In this document: piece by piece, positions 27,243 through 36,230 of the stretch
How positions within the stretch are numbered: position 1 is the first letter of the stretch
Layout: every line of letters starts with the position of its first letter
Assembly (NCBI GenBank): GCA_011525845.1
Contig: WYBP01000017.1
Coordinates: forward strand, 186,001 to 250,000
DNA: 64,000 nt
From: Gemmatimonadaceae bacterium
GTDB taxonomy: Bacteria > Gemmatimonadota > Gemmatimonadetes > Gemmatimonadales > Gemmatimonadaceae
Direction: 5' to 3'
Position numbers and translations under genes: made by a program
Notes under the pieces: generated by a model
Seen by the model: only the letters and a program-made list of their open reading frames with translations
Told to the model about the DNA's origin: nothing
Databases searched by the model: none

Positions 27243-28450
27243 GGCCACGCGACCCCCGGGCCGGGACGCTGGACGATGAACTCCGCCTTCCCCGCCCGCG
27301 CAGGGAACGCCGCCGCGTACGCCGCGCGCCAGCGCCCGATGACGGCGGTGCTCGCCGCGGCATCGACGATGGCCCAGACCGCACCCCCGAACCCGGCCCC
27401 GAACGCGCTCGCGCCATGCGCACCGCTCGCCATCGCGGAACGCGCGAGGAACATCGTCTCCGGCACCTGGTTCAGCAGCGCCACCTCGGCGCGCTGCTGC
27501 GACTCCACGGCCAGGCGGCCGAGCGCGGCACCGTCCGCGCGGGCGATCGCGTCCAGCGCGCCCGGGACGATCACCTCCGTCTCCCGCCGGAACTGCTCGA
27601 TGCGCGCGAGCTGGCGTGGCGCATCGGGCAGGTGGCGCGCGAGCGCGAGCATCCGCTCCGGCGCGTCGGGGGACGACCGGAGCGCGGAGGCGAGGGACTG
27701 GTCCGCACGGTGCATCGCCTGGTTCCAGGACTGCAGGAGCGAGCGCACGAGGTCCGAGGCACGGTTGTAGTCGTCGCGTGCGGCGCCGGTCTTCGTGGCG
27801 CGGACCCCGCTCACGGCGACGACGATGCTCCAGTGCCGCGGGAAGCGCGCGCGGCCGACGCACTCGGCCGGGAGGTAGCGGAACGCGCCCACCGTGTCGT
27901 CCTCATTGCAGAGGATCGCCACGTGGTCCTGCGCGCCCCCGCGCGTGCCCACGCCGCGCTCACCCGGAAAGGGGCCGAACGGCGCTCCCATCTCGACCGA
28001 TCCGCAGTACTCCGCGAGCGCGAGGGGCGTGCCCAGGTGGTCGCGCCACATCCGTCGCTCCTGGAGGCGGTTGGCCTCCGCCACCGCGATCACGAGCATC
28101 GTCACGAAGGCGCTGGACGACGAGAGCCCCGAGGAGCGCGGCAGGGTGCTCCGCGAACGCACCCGCACCCCCACCTTGAGCGGCGCGAAGTCGCGCGCGA
28201 GGCGGCGGGCGACCGTGGCGATGTACGTGCCGCCATGCGCGCCGCTCGAGCGCGAGTCGCGCCGGAGCGCCACGCGGGCGCTCCGCCCCGTGGCCGCGTC
28301 CTCGACGGTCAGCAGGGGCCGGTTCGTCGGGGTGACCTCGGCCGTGATCCCCTCGCCGATGGCGCAGGTGAGGGAGGGGCCGCCGCCGTAGTCCACGTGC
28401 TTGCCGAAGAGCTCGATGCGCCCCGGCACGAAGATCGTGCGCGTGGTCAT
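27239..28450 (-). CDS. galK: Galactokinase-like GHMP kinase
   Basis: 403 residues. The galactokinase signature PGRIELFGKHVDYGGG is at residues 9-24; the GHMP ATP loop is LPRSSGLSSSSAF; the C-terminal GASAFGAGFGGAVWAI is motif 3. Phosphorylates galactose or a related hexose (GalNAc possible) at C1. Between an MFS gene and a nucleotidyltransferase, both coupled by 4-nt overlaps. The signature deviates from the common GRVNLIGEHTDY (E-L-F-G-K-H-V-D-Y), so the exact sugar is uncertain. Confidence 0.85.
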   Translation of the reverse strand: MTTRTIFVPGRIELFGKHVDYGGGPSLTCAIGEGITAEVTPTNRPLLTVEDAATGRSARVALRRDSRSSGAHGGTYIATVARRLARDFAPLKVGVRVRSRSTLPRSSGLSSSSAFVTMLVIAVAEANRLQERRMWRDHLGTPLALAEYCGSVEMGAPFGPFPGERGVGTRGGAQDHVAILCNEDDTVGAFRYLPAECVGRARFPRHWSIVVAVSGVRATKTGAARDDYNRASDLVRSLLQSWNQAMHRADQSLASALRSSPDAPERMLALARHLPDAPRQLARIEQFRRETEVIVPGALDAIARADGAALGRLAVESQQRAEVALLNQVPETMFLARSAMASGAHGASAFGAGFGGAVWAIVDAAASTAVIGRWRAAYAAAFPARAGKAEFIVQRPGPGVAWP

Positions 28451-29274
28451 GGGCGCGGACGCCGGCCGGCGAGCAGGGTGTCCACGGCGGCGACGTCCCC
28501 CTGGCTCGAGAGGTCGAGCACGCCCGTGCGCTGGCGCACGGCGCGGAAGCGCTCCCCGCGTGCGATCGCCTCGCGGACCGCGTCGGCCAGCTCGAGCTCT
28601 CCCCGTGCGGACGGCCGCACGCGCGCGCAGTCCGCGAAGATCCGCGGGTGGAACCGCCAGAGGTTCATCGAGACCCAGCGCTCGGCCGCACGCGCCAGCG
28701 GATGGTCCGCCGGCGGCTTCTCCACGATCTCCCGGAGCGTGTCGTCCGGCGCGAGGTCGAGCAGGGCGAAGCGCATCACGCGTTCCGGCTCGACGTTGCC
28801 CCGCTCGCTGAGCGCGCGCGCCTCGAACGCGACGAGTCCCGGTCCGTCGAGCGCGACGAGCGCCGCGACCGCGGCCGACGGATAGAGGTTGTCCGCGTTC
28901 AGCATGAGGAACTCCTCCCCGGGCGCGATGGCGGCGCGCGCCGACAGCAGGGCGTCGGCGGTGCCACGGGCCTCGGCCTGTTCCACGAACCGCACCTGCA
29001 GCCGCTCGGGAGGCGCGACACGCAGGTAGCGGTCCCGGAGCGCGCGCTCGCCGGGTGCCACGACGAAGACGACCGTGCGCACGCCCCCCTCGGCGAGCTC
29101 GTGGAGCACATGATCGAGGAGCGGGGTGCCCCCCACCGGGATGAGCCCCTTCGCGCCGGCGCGCGCCGCGGCGCGCTGCTCCGCCGAGAGGCCCGCCACC
29201 GGTGCGTCTGGCGCCTCCGCCCGCATCCGGGTGCCGAGGCCGCGCGCGAGGACCACCGCGGTCGTCGCGCGCAT
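28447..29274 (-). CDS. Sugar-1-phosphate nucleotidyltransferase
   Basis: 275 residues from ATG 29274. NTP-transferase fold: VVLARGLGTRMR (the LAxGxGTRM motif), GAKGLIPVGGTPLLDHVL, LNADNLYPS (metal Asp), and IVEKPPADHP with the conserved Glu-Lys-Pro. Paired directly with galactokinase; it could turn galactose-1-phosphate into an NDP-sugar. A long linker (RAEAPDAPVAGLSAEQRAAARAGA) between the first two motifs is unusual. Substrates not determined. Confidence 0.85.
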   Translation of the reverse strand: MRATTAVVLARGLGTRMRAEAPDAPVAGLSAEQRAAARAGAKGLIPVGGTPLLDHVLHELAEGGVRTVVFVVAPGERALRDRYLRVAPPERLQVRFVEQAEARGTADALLSARAAIAPGEEFLMLNADNLYPSAAVAALVALDGPGLVAFEARALSERGNVEPERVMRFALLDLAPDDTLREIVEKPPADHPLARAAERWVSMNLWRFHPRIFADCARVRPSARGELELADAVREAIARGERFRAVRQRTGVLDLSSQGDVAAVDTLLAGRRPRP

Positions 29275-31037
29275 CACGCGGTGCGCCAGAACCCCCGCAG
29301 CACCTGGATCGCCCCGATCCCGCTCGCCACGAAGACGGCGATCCAGAGCTTCATGAGCCCCGTGTTGCCGGCCAGCGCACTCCCCACGCCGAAGAGCGCG
29401 GCGTACACGAACAGCGTCCCCATCACCCAGCCCAGCATCGCCTGCGGGAGGGAGTCGGGCGAGGGTCCGACCCCGGTGGCCGCCCGCACGTGCGCCCAAC
29501 CGGGCCCGGCCGGACGCACCAACCGGTAGAAGGACTCCAGCACCTTGGGATCGGTCTGCGGCCCGAGGTAGACCGCCGCCACCCAGATCACCGTGGTCAC
29601 CCCCACCGTCGCGAGCAGCGAGACGTGCGCCGCGACCTCCATCCCCATCCCGCGCGCCACGGCGAATGCGACCGCCGTGCCGAACGACCCCACCATCGCC
29701 GCGATCTCCGCAGCGGCGTTCACGCGCCACCAGTACCAGCGCAGCAGGTAGAGGAGCCCCGTCCCCGCGCCGATCGAGAGGAGGAGCGTGAAGCCCGTCG
29801 AGGCGGTGTCGATCACGAAGGTCAGCGCCGAGGCGGCGGCCATCAGTCCCGCGGTCGCGAGCCGCCCCACCGCCACGTAATGCTTCTCGCTCGCGTCGGG
29901 CCGCATGAAGCGCCGGTAGAGGTCGTGCACGAGGTACGACGTGCCCCAGTTCAGGTGCGTGACGATCGTGGAGACGTACGCCGAGAGGAGCCCAGCGACC
30001 ATCAGCCCGAGCCAGCCGACCGGGAGGAAGGTGAGCATCGCCGGGTAGGCGATGTCGTGCCCGATGAGCGAGGCGTCGACGTAGGGGAAGGCGGCGGCGA
30101 TGTCGGAGAGCTGCGGGAAGACGAGGAGCGAACAGAGCGCGACGAGGATCCAGGGCCAGGTGCGCATCCCGTAGTGCGCGACGTTGAAGAAGAGCGTGCC
30201 GATCAGCGCGTCCTTCTCGCTCTTCGAGGCGAGCATCCGCTGCGCGATGTAGCTCCCGCCCCCCGGCTCGGCCCCTGGGTACCAGACCGACCACCACTGC
30301 ACCGCCAGCGGGAGGATGAGCACCGTGAGCGTCACGCTCCAGTTGGAGGTGTCGGGCAGGAACGCGTACGTCTCGGCCGGGAGCTTCGAGAAGAGCCCCT
30401 CGAGCCCGCCGACCTCGGGACGCTGGAGCGCGAAGTAGGCGGCGGCGAAGGAGCCGGTCATCGCGATGCCGAACTGGATGAAGTCGGCCACGAGCACGCC
30501 CCAGAGCCCCGAGATCGCCGCGAAGCTCACGTTCAGCAGCGCGCAGACCAGGAGCGTCTGCCACATCGGCCACCCGAGGAGCATGTTCGCGATCTTGGCG
30601 GCCGCGAGGTTCACGGTCGCCATGATCACGCAATTGAACACGATGCCGAGATAGACCGCGCGGAACCCGCGCACGACGCTCGCCGACTTCCCCGAGTAGC
30701 GGATCTCGTAGAACTCGAGGTCGGTGAGCACGCCCGAGCGCCGCCACATCCGGGCGTAGAACATCACCGTCATCATCCCGGTGAGGAGGAAGGCCCACCA
30801 GACCCAGTTCCCCGCGACCCCTCCCGTGCGGACGAGGTCGGTGACGAGGTTCGGCGTGTCGGTGCTGAACGTCGTCGCGACCATCGAGACGCCGATCAGC
30901 CACCAGGGCGCGGAGCGTCCGGAGGTGAAGAACTCGGCCGTGTTGGCGCCCGCGCGCCGGGCGAGGAAGAGCGCGGGGATGAACGCGACCGAGAGCGCGA
31001 GGACGACGATCAGCCAGTCGAGGGTGGTGAGGCGCAT
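29274..31037 (-). CDS. Sodium:solute symporter (SSF family)
   Basis: 587 residues, about 14 helices, SLC5/SGLT-like. The conserved FTSGRSAPWWLIGVSMVATTFSTDTPN in helix 1, YSGKSASVVRGFRAVYLG, and ISGLWGVLVADFIQF segments fit this family, with the Gly-Ser/Thr sodium-site residues. It probably imports the sugar used by the neighbouring kinase. Stop overlaps the ATG of the nucleotidyltransferase by one base; heptad element C lies between it and the preceding GH109-like gene. Confidence 0.92.
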   Translation of the reverse strand: MRLTTLDWLIVVLALSVAFIPALFLARRAGANTAEFFTSGRSAPWWLIGVSMVATTFSTDTPNLVTDLVRTGGVAGNWVWWAFLLTGMMTVMFYARMWRRSGVLTDLEFYEIRYSGKSASVVRGFRAVYLGIVFNCVIMATVNLAAAKIANMLLGWPMWQTLLVCALLNVSFAAISGLWGVLVADFIQFGIAMTGSFAAAYFALQRPEVGGLEGLFSKLPAETYAFLPDTSNWSVTLTVLILPLAVQWWSVWYPGAEPGGGSYIAQRMLASKSEKDALIGTLFFNVAHYGMRTWPWILVALCSLLVFPQLSDIAAAFPYVDASLIGHDIAYPAMLTFLPVGWLGLMVAGLLSAYVSTIVTHLNWGTSYLVHDLYRRFMRPDASEKHYVAVGRLATAGLMAAASALTFVIDTASTGFTLLLSIGAGTGLLYLLRWYWWRVNAAAEIAAMVGSFGTAVAFAVARGMGMEVAAHVSLLATVGVTTVIWVAAVYLGPQTDPKVLESFYRLVRPAGPGWAHVRAATGVGPSPDSLPQAMLGWVMGTLFVYAALFGVGSALAGNTGLMKLWIAVFVASGIGAIQVLRGFWRTA

Positions 31038-31044
31038 CGTACCT

Positions 31045-31080
31045 GCAGATGTGGGATGGGAGACGTGAGATGGGAGGTAC
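31045..31080. repeat. Heptad repeat element C, single arm
   Basis: Phased units ATGTGGG, ATGGGAG, ACGTGAG, ATGGGAG at 31049-31076 on the plus strand, between the GH109-like stop (31096) and the SSF start (31037), both minus. There is no complementary arm, so it is a half element; its C-rich face is in the transcript. Confidence 0.85.
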
Positions 31081-31095
31081 GACTGCGCCGGCGCC

Positions 31096-32481
31096 CTACG
31101 CTCGTGGCTTCGACCACTCGCCCCTGGTGAAGTCGGGGAACCTCATCGGCGCGCTGTCGGCCGCGACCGACATCTGGCTCAGCGGGAGCGGCGCGCTCCA
31201 GCTCGCCGCATCGTAGACGTCGAAGTCCGGCACGAGCCCCTCGCGCATGCACTGCACGAGGCGCCAGGCCATCACGAAGTCCATCCCGCCATGGCCGCCC
31301 TTCTTGCGGGCCATCTCGCCGATGTTCGTCCAGAGGGGATGCTCGTGCGACGCCTTCCACGCGTCGATCGGGCCGAAGCGCTCACCCCCGGCCTGCCCTT
31401 CGACATAGATGCGCGGGGGATAGTCCTCGAACACCCCCTTCGTCCCCGCCACGCCGTTCAGGCGCGAATAGGGACGCGGGTTGGAGACGTCGTGCTGCAG
31501 GAGGATCGTCCGCCCCTTCGCGGTCTGGATGAGCGAGGTGTTGAGGTCGCCCGTGACGTATCGCTCCTTCCACTTCGGGTCCGCGCGGTCCGGCACCGTG
31601 GCCTCACGGTGGAGCGAGAGTCCGCGTTCGGCGGTGCTCATCGACACCAGCCGCGTCATCCGGTCGCCGTTGTTCAGGTCCATGTACCAGGCCACGGGGC
31701 CGAGGCCGTGCGTGGGGTACAGGTTGCCGTCGATGCGGGTGTGCCAGTGCCGCCGCCAGAGTCCCTCGTCCTTGTCCTCGAAGAGGATCCGCCGCAGGTC
31801 GTGGATGTAGGCCGCCGACCCGTGCTGGACCTCGCCGAACACCCCGTCGTGGACCATGCGGTTCACGAGCATCTCGTTGTAGCCGTAGTTGCAGTTCTCG
31901 AGCTGCAGGCAATGGCGCTCGGCGCGCTCGCTGGCGTCCACCAGGGCCCAGAGGTCCTTCATGGTCGTGCCGGCGGGGCACTCGGTGCCGCAGTGCTTGC
32001 CGGCGCGGAGCGCGGCGAGCATCACCGGCACGTGCCAGGCCCAGGGCGTGGCGGTGTACACGAAGTCGATGTCGTCGCGCGCGACGAGGCGCTCGAAGTC
32101 GAGGTCGCCGTTCGTGTAGGTGGCCGGGGCGCCCATGCCGGCGTCGGTGCACATCTTCACCGCACGGGCCGCCTTCTCGGGCACGATGTCCGCCACGGCG
32201 ACGATCCGCACGCCGTCGATCGCGAGCAGCTCCGAGAGCACGCTGCGCCCGCGGAGCCCGGTGCCGACGATCCCGAAACGCACGGTCTCGCGCGGCGCGA
32301 ACGGCACACCGCGCATCGAGCGTGCGGCGGCCGCGCGGGGCGGTTCGAACTCCGGATGCGCGAAGGCCGTGATGGACTCGGCGATCGCGGGGAGGGGCGT
32401 GAGCGCGCCGGCAGCAGCGACGCCCGCGCCCGTCACGAGGGCCTGCTTCAGCAGGTCGCGGCGGTTCAGGGAGTCGGTCAT
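31096..32481 (-). CDS. GH109-like Gfo/Idh/MocA family protein (NAD-dependent glycosidase/oxidoreductase)
   Basis: 461 residues. Twin-arginine signal (NRRDLLKQALVTGAGVAAAGAL) marks export to the periplasm. Rossmann motif GIVGTGLRGRSVL, the VYTATPWAWHVPVM segment, AGKHCGTECPAG, and YNEMLVNRMVHDGVFGE with the AYIHDLR loop match the GH109 alpha-N-acetylgalactosaminidase group, which uses NAD+ in a retaining oxidation-elimination mechanism. The galactokinase and sugar symporter nearby support an alpha-GalNAc or galactoside function; enzyme specificity is inferred. Confidence 0.85.
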   Translation of the reverse strand: MTDSLNRRDLLKQALVTGAGVAAAGALTPLPAIAESITAFAHPEFEPPRAAAARSMRGVPFAPRETVRFGIVGTGLRGRSVLSELLAIDGVRIVAVADIVPEKAARAVKMCTDAGMGAPATYTNGDLDFERLVARDDIDFVYTATPWAWHVPVMLAALRAGKHCGTECPAGTTMKDLWALVDASERAERHCLQLENCNYGYNEMLVNRMVHDGVFGEVQHGSAAYIHDLRRILFEDKDEGLWRRHWHTRIDGNLYPTHGLGPVAWYMDLNNGDRMTRLVSMSTAERGLSLHREATVPDRADPKWKERYVTGDLNTSLIQTAKGRTILLQHDVSNPRPYSRLNGVAGTKGVFEDYPPRIYVEGQAGGERFGPIDAWKASHEHPLWTNIGEMARKKGGHGGMDFVMAWRLVQCMREGLVPDFDVYDAASWSAPLPLSQMSVAADSAPMRFPDFTRGEWSKPRA

Positions 32482-32528
32482 CGGCGAAACATGTCGACTT
32501 CCGTCCGATGCCGCGAGGGCCGGGCGCC

Positions 32529-33521
32529 TCAGCCGCGCGGTACGCGGATCTCGGTGTGGTCGCCGAGCGAGACGGAGCCGGTCACCCCCTCGACCACCGC
32601 GGCGTCTCCGATCATCGAGTCGTGGAGGATGCACCCGACGAGCGTGGTCCCGTCGCCCACGATGGTGTCGCGGAGCGTGCACCCCTTCACCACGCTCCCC
32701 GCCCCGATCACGACGTTCGGGCCGAGATAGGAGTCCGTGACCGTCGCGCCATCCTCGATCCGCACGGGGGCCGTCATCTCGACGTTCTCGAGCCCCGACT
32801 CGGGGACGTGCGCGCGCCCCTTCTCGAGCATGATCCGGTTGGTCTCGAGGAGGGTGTCCATCTTCCCCGCGTCGTACCAGCCGGCGACGTCGATCACCTT
32901 GATCTTCGCGCCCTTGTCGATCATGTACTGGAACGCCGAGGTGAGGAAGTACTCCCCCTTCTGCGTGGGCTGCGTGAGGGTGTGGGCGATCCCCTCGTAG
33001 AGGAGCTTCCAGTTCCTGATGTAGTAGAGCCCGATGTTCGCCCGCTTGGAGATCGGCGTGCTGGGCTTCTCGACGATCTTCGTCATGTGGTCGTTGGCGT
33101 CGGTGACCACCACGCCGAAGCGCTGGTAGTCCTCGACCTCCTTGGTCCAGATGATGCCGTCGTCCTGGCAGGTCTCGATCACCGAGAGGTCGGCGTCGAA
33201 GATGGTGTCGACGAAGATGATCAGCACCGGCTGGTCGGCGTACGGGCGGGCGAGCTCCACCGCCCCGGCGGTCCCGTCCTGGACCTTCTGCTCGACGAAG
33301 ACGCCCGGGATCGCGAAGGTCTTCCGTGCGTGCTCCTCCACCGCGCCCTTGAGGTGCCCGGTGATGTAGACGACCTGCTCCACGCCCTTGAGCTTCGCGA
33401 CGTCGTCCATCACGTAGTCCATCACGGGCTTGCCGGCGACCTTGAGCAGCGGCTTCGGGACGGTGTGGGTGTGCGGACGCAGGCGCGTCCCCTTGCCAGC
33501 CAGCGGGATGATGACCTTCAC
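32529..33521 (-). CDS. Sugar nucleotidyltransferase with C-terminal hexapeptide tail (RmlA/GlmU-like)
   Basis: 330 residues. NTP-transferase N-terminus MKVIIPLAGKGTRLRPHTHTVPKPLLKVAGKP (signature GxGTRLRPxT with KP), DTIFDAD metal site, IVEKPSTPIS. The last about 80 residues are a left-handed beta-helix (repeated V-I-G-A-G-S-V-type hexads). Makes an NDP-sugar such as dTDP-glucose or GDP-mannose; not resolved. Start overlaps the cupin stop by 4 nt, so the two proteins probably act together. Confidence 0.88.
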   Translation of the reverse strand: MKVIIPLAGKGTRLRPHTHTVPKPLLKVAGKPVMDYVMDDVAKLKGVEQVVYITGHLKGAVEEHARKTFAIPGVFVEQKVQDGTAGAVELARPYADQPVLIIFVDTIFDADLSVIETCQDDGIIWTKEVEDYQRFGVVVTDANDHMTKIVEKPSTPISKRANIGLYYIRNWKLLYEGIAHTLTQPTQKGEYFLTSAFQYMIDKGAKIKVIDVAGWYDAGKMDTLLETNRIMLEKGRAHVPESGLENVEMTAPVRIEDGATVTDSYLGPNVVIGAGSVVKGCTLRDTIVGDGTTLVGCILHDSMIGDAAVVEGVTGSVSLGDHTEIRVPRG

Positions 33522-33898
33522 GGTGCGGAAGTCCCCTCTCGACCATAGCGGTCGGACAGTCGCACCACGTCGTCGAGGTGCGGGGTGGATGCCTCGAGCA
33601 CGTCACAGTCCGTGACGGCCTCCATCTGGTGCACGGTGCCGGGCGTGTTGCGGAAGCTCTGGCCCGCCTTGAGGGGCTGCTCGACCAGCGCATCCCCCGT
33701 GCCGACCCGGTAGATCATCTCGCCGCGCAGGAGGTGGATCGTCTCGTCCTTCTGGTTGTGGTACTGCACGGAGAGCGCGTGCCCCGCCTTGATGTGCAGC
33801 ACCTTGCCCACGTAGTGCTCCGTGTGCGCCCAGATCGTCTCGTGCCCCCAGGGTTTCTCCACGAACCGCACGTCGAACTTCCCTGACTTCGCTGTCAT
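33518..33898 (-). CDS. Cupin protein, phosphomannose isomerase type II-like
   Basis: 126 residues. Beta-barrel cupin with VEKPWGHETIWAH, HNQKDETIHLLRGEM (metal-binding HxxxxE) and PGTVHQMEA; matches the C-terminal isomerase domain of ManC-type enzymes (ends DDVVRLSDRYGREG). It sits next to a nucleotidyltransferase, so the pair could be a split ManC: isomerase plus pyrophosphorylase. ATG 33898 overlaps the ferredoxin stop by 4 nt. Longer in-frame readings are shadows. Confidence 0.82.
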   Translation of the reverse strand: MTAKSGKFDVRFVEKPWGHETIWAHTEHYVGKVLHIKAGHALSVQYHNQKDETIHLLRGEMIYRVGTGDALVEQPLKAGQSFRNTPGTVHQMEAVTDCDVLEASTPHLDDVVRLSDRYGREGTSAP

Positions 33899-34488
33899 GC
33901 GAGGAACTCCACGGGTGTGGCCTGCAGGCTCGAGGGCGTCGTGACGCAGGCCCCGATGCACTGCCCGCATCCAGTACAGGCCGCGCCCACCACGGGGCGG
34001 CCACGCTCGTCCAGCTTCAGTGCGTCCGCGCCCACGGGACAGACGCGCACGCAGATCCCGCATTCCACGTCGCGCCAGGTGATGCAGCGCGATTCATCGA
34101 CGGTGAGCTTCGCCATCTTCACGTCCAGCCACCCCCACGACGGCACTTCCAGCGCGGGTGTGGGACAGGCGGCCGCGCAGGGCATCGTCTCGCACATGAT
34201 GCAGGCCTGCGTCGCCACGTCGAGCGAGGGCGTCCCCGACGCGAGGCCGGCCGAGGGAGGCAGGTTCACGATCGCGTGCACCGGGCACGCCTCCCCGCAC
34301 GCCCCGCACCGCGTGCACGCCGCCACGAACGCCGGCTCGGGCAGCGCGCCGGGCGGCCGCTGATAGAGCGGAGGCGCGACCCGCTCGCCGAGCGCCCCCA
34401 CCGCCTCGCGCAGCGCACGCTGCAGCCCCTGCGTGAAGAAGCCACGCCGGTTCACCGTCTTCGCCTGGATGGGGTCGTCGCGGTCCAT
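33895..34488 (-). CDS. NapF-like ferredoxin with four [4Fe-4S] motifs
   Basis: 197 residues. Four cysteine clusters: CTRCGACGEACPVH, CIMCETMPCAAACPTP, CITWRDVECGICVRVCP and CTGCGQCIGACV. An N-terminal NRRGFFTQGLQ twin-arginine-like motif lacks a hydrophobic core, as in NapF/NapG. NapF helps mature periplasmic nitrate reductase, but no nap genes are in the window; the fdhD-mobA Moco genes are about 30 kb away. Alternatively it is a generic electron carrier. Confidence 0.78.
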   Translation of the reverse strand: MDRDDPIQAKTVNRRGFFTQGLQRALREAVGALGERVAPPLYQRPPGALPEPAFVAACTRCGACGEACPVHAIVNLPPSAGLASGTPSLDVATQACIMCETMPCAAACPTPALEVPSWGWLDVKMAKLTVDESRCITWRDVECGICVRVCPVGADALKLDERGRPVVGAACTGCGQCIGACVTTPSSLQATPVEFLA

Positions 34489-34535
34489 CGCCCGGAATCT
34501 GGCGGGCGGCCCGCGGAGCGTCCACCGCCGGACGC

Positions 34536-35081
34536 CTACCGTGCCGCGAGGAGCTTGCCGCGCAGCCGATCCAGCCGGTGCTTCACCGAGCCGTCCATCA
34601 CCGTGTCGCCCACGCGGACCACGACGCCGCCGAGGATCCGCTTGTCGACCGAGAGGTGCGGCACCACGGTCTTCTTGAGCGCCTTGGTCAGCGCCGCCGT
34701 GAGCGACTCGCGCGTGGCCGCATCGACCTCGCGGCTCAGGGTCACGCGCGCGTGCACGCGCCCCTCGGCCGCGTCGAGCAGGCTGTGGTACTCCACCGCG
34801 ATCTCGGGGATCAGCATCTGCCGCCGGTTCGTCACCACCTTCTGCACGAAGCGCACGAAGAGCGGCGCCCCCTGCCCCGCGAGCGCCTTGCCCAGCACCG
34901 CGTTCTTCTGCGCCGCGCTCACCTGCGGCGCCTCGAGGAAGTGCCGCAGCGTCTCGTCGCTCGCCACCGCGTCCCCGAGGGCACCCACGAGCGCGCCCCA
35001 GCCCGCCGTGTCGTTCGCCTTCCGCGCCAGCGCGAGCAGCGCCTCGGCGTAGTTGCGGGCGATCGAGACGTCGCGCATCAC
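34536..35081 (-). CDS. atpH: ATP synthase F1 subunit delta
   Basis: 181 residues, normal length. IARNYAEALLALARKA at the N-terminus, LGKALAGQGAPLFVRF in the middle and the C-terminal VDKRILGGVVVRVGDTVMDGSVKHRLDRL are the family marks. Links F1 to the peripheral stalk. Overlaps atpF by 4 nt. It is the last gene of the atp run here; the next gene downstream is the ferredoxin, not atpA. Confidence 0.94.
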   Translation of the reverse strand: MMRDVSIARNYAEALLALARKANDTAGWGALVGALGDAVASDETLRHFLEAPQVSAAQKNAVLGKALAGQGAPLFVRFVQKVVTNRRQMLIPEIAVEYHSLLDAAEGRVHARVTLSREVDAATRESLTAALTKALKKTVVPHLSVDKRILGGVVVRVGDTVMDGSVKHRLDRLRGKLLAAR

Positions 35082-35644
35082 TTGCTCCCGAGCGTCGCGA
35101 GGTACTCCTCGACCAGCTTCCGGTCGGCGGCGGCGTCGAGCTTCTGGCCGATCAGGCGGCCGGCGCCGGCGAGCGCGATGTCCACCGCCTCGCGGCGGAG
35201 CTCGTCGATCGCCTTCACCTTCTCGCTCTCGATCTCCTTGCGCGCCCGGTCGAGCAGTTCGCCCTGCTGCACCCGCGTCGCCTCGAGCATCTCGGTGCGC
35301 ATCGACTCCGCGGTCGCGCGCCCCTCGGCGATGTAGCGCTGCGCCTCCGTGCGGGCCGCCTCGATCGACGCCTTCTGCTCGGCCAGGATCCGCGCCGACT
35401 CCGCGCGGTCGCGCTCGGCGGCCGCCATCGCGTCCGCGATCGCCTGCTCGCGCGCGTTCACCGCGTCGAGGATCGGGCCGAAGGCGAACTTGCGCAGCAG
35501 CAGGAAGAGCGCCGCGAAGATCACCATGGTCCAGAACATCAGGCCATAGTGCGGGTCGAGCAGGTTCGGGTTCCCCCCTTCGGCGGCGAGGGCCGGCGTG
35601 GCGGGGACCGCGAGGGCGGCGAGGATGGTCAGCGTGGAGCGCAT
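35078..35644 (-). CDS. atpF: ATP synthase Fo subunit b
   Basis: 188 residues. A leader-like N-terminus (MRSTLTILAALAVPATPALA) precedes a membrane helix GLMFWTMVIFAALFLLLRKFAF and a long Glu/Ala/Arg-rich coiled coil. The extra N-terminal hydrophobic stretch is longer than in E. coli and may be a signal peptide. Peripheral stalk subunit. Starts 85 nt downstream of atpE and overlaps atpH. Confidence 0.93.
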   Translation of the reverse strand: MRSTLTILAALAVPATPALAAEGGNPNLLDPHYGLMFWTMVIFAALFLLLRKFAFGPILDAVNAREQAIADAMAAAERDRAESARILAEQKASIEAARTEAQRYIAEGRATAESMRTEMLEATRVQQGELLDRARKEIESEKVKAIDELRREAVDIALAGAGRLIGQKLDAAADRKLVEEYLATLGSK

Positions 35645-35729
35645 GGCGTCAGTCGATGGAAGGAGGTACCGGGTCCGACGCGCGCGGTGATCCGCCCGGA
35701 TGGCGGACCACCGCGGCGCCGGGGTCGGA

Positions 35730-36002
35730 CTAGAACTTGCCCTGGATCTGGAACGCGATGACGACGCCGAAGAGCGCGGCGCCCTCGATCAGCGCCGCGA
35801 GGATCAGCGCGGCCGTCTGGATCTTGCCGGCCGCCTCGGGCTGGCGGGCCATGCCCTCGACCGCCTGGCCGCCGATGCGGCCGATGCCGAGGCCGGCACC
35901 GATCACCGAGAGGCCGGCGCCGAGGCCGGCACCGATCAGCGAGAGGCCGGTGTTGTTGCTCGCCACTTCCGCGGCGGCCTGGAAGAACGGATAGATGCTC
36001 AT
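35730..36002 (-). CDS. atpE: ATP synthase Fo subunit c
   Basis: 90 residues, two helices with the GAGLGAGLSVIGAGLGIG motif in helix 1 and RQPEA loop. The ion-binding carboxylate is Glu in LAALIEGAALFGVV, with Gly rather than Ser/Thr next to it, which favours proton rather than sodium coupling. ATG at 36002. Separated from atpB by 231 nt containing heptad element D, an uncommon distance for this gene pair. Confidence 0.95.
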   Translation of the reverse strand: MSIYPFFQAAAEVASNNTGLSLIGAGLGAGLSVIGAGLGIGRIGGQAVEGMARQPEAAGKIQTAALILAALIEGAALFGVVIAFQIQGKF

Positions 36003-36112
36003 CGTGGGACCCTGTGTTGTTGTGATCCTGCGTTGTCCTGCGCGCCGTGCCGGCCGCTCCCCGCCAACGGACTCGCGTCCAGCGGGATTCCCCCGGCGCT
36101 CGCCGAGGTACA

Positions 36113-36230
36113 GGGGAGAGGTGTGAGGTGTGAGGAGTGAGGTACTGCACCTCGCCGCCCGCACCCGCCGACCTCTCCCATCCCTACACCCTCATACCTC
36201 CCACCTCACACCTCACACCTCACATCTGCA
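36113..36230. repeat. Heptad repeat element D, inverted pair inside the atp operon
   Basis: Purine arm GGGAGAG, GTGTGAG, GTGTGAG, GAGTGAG at 36114-36141; pyrimidine arm with CTCATAC, CTCCCAC, CTCACAC, CTCACAC, CTCACAT at 36191-36225, preceded by less regular units from 36173. Lies 8 nt after the atpB stop and before atpE. The arms can pair into a long hairpin in atp mRNA. Confidence 0.9.

Noticed and set aside
33895-34488. Nap nitrate reductase operon member
   Set aside because: Only the ferredoxin resembles NapF; no napA, napB, napC or napD lies near, so a nitrate role is not supported.
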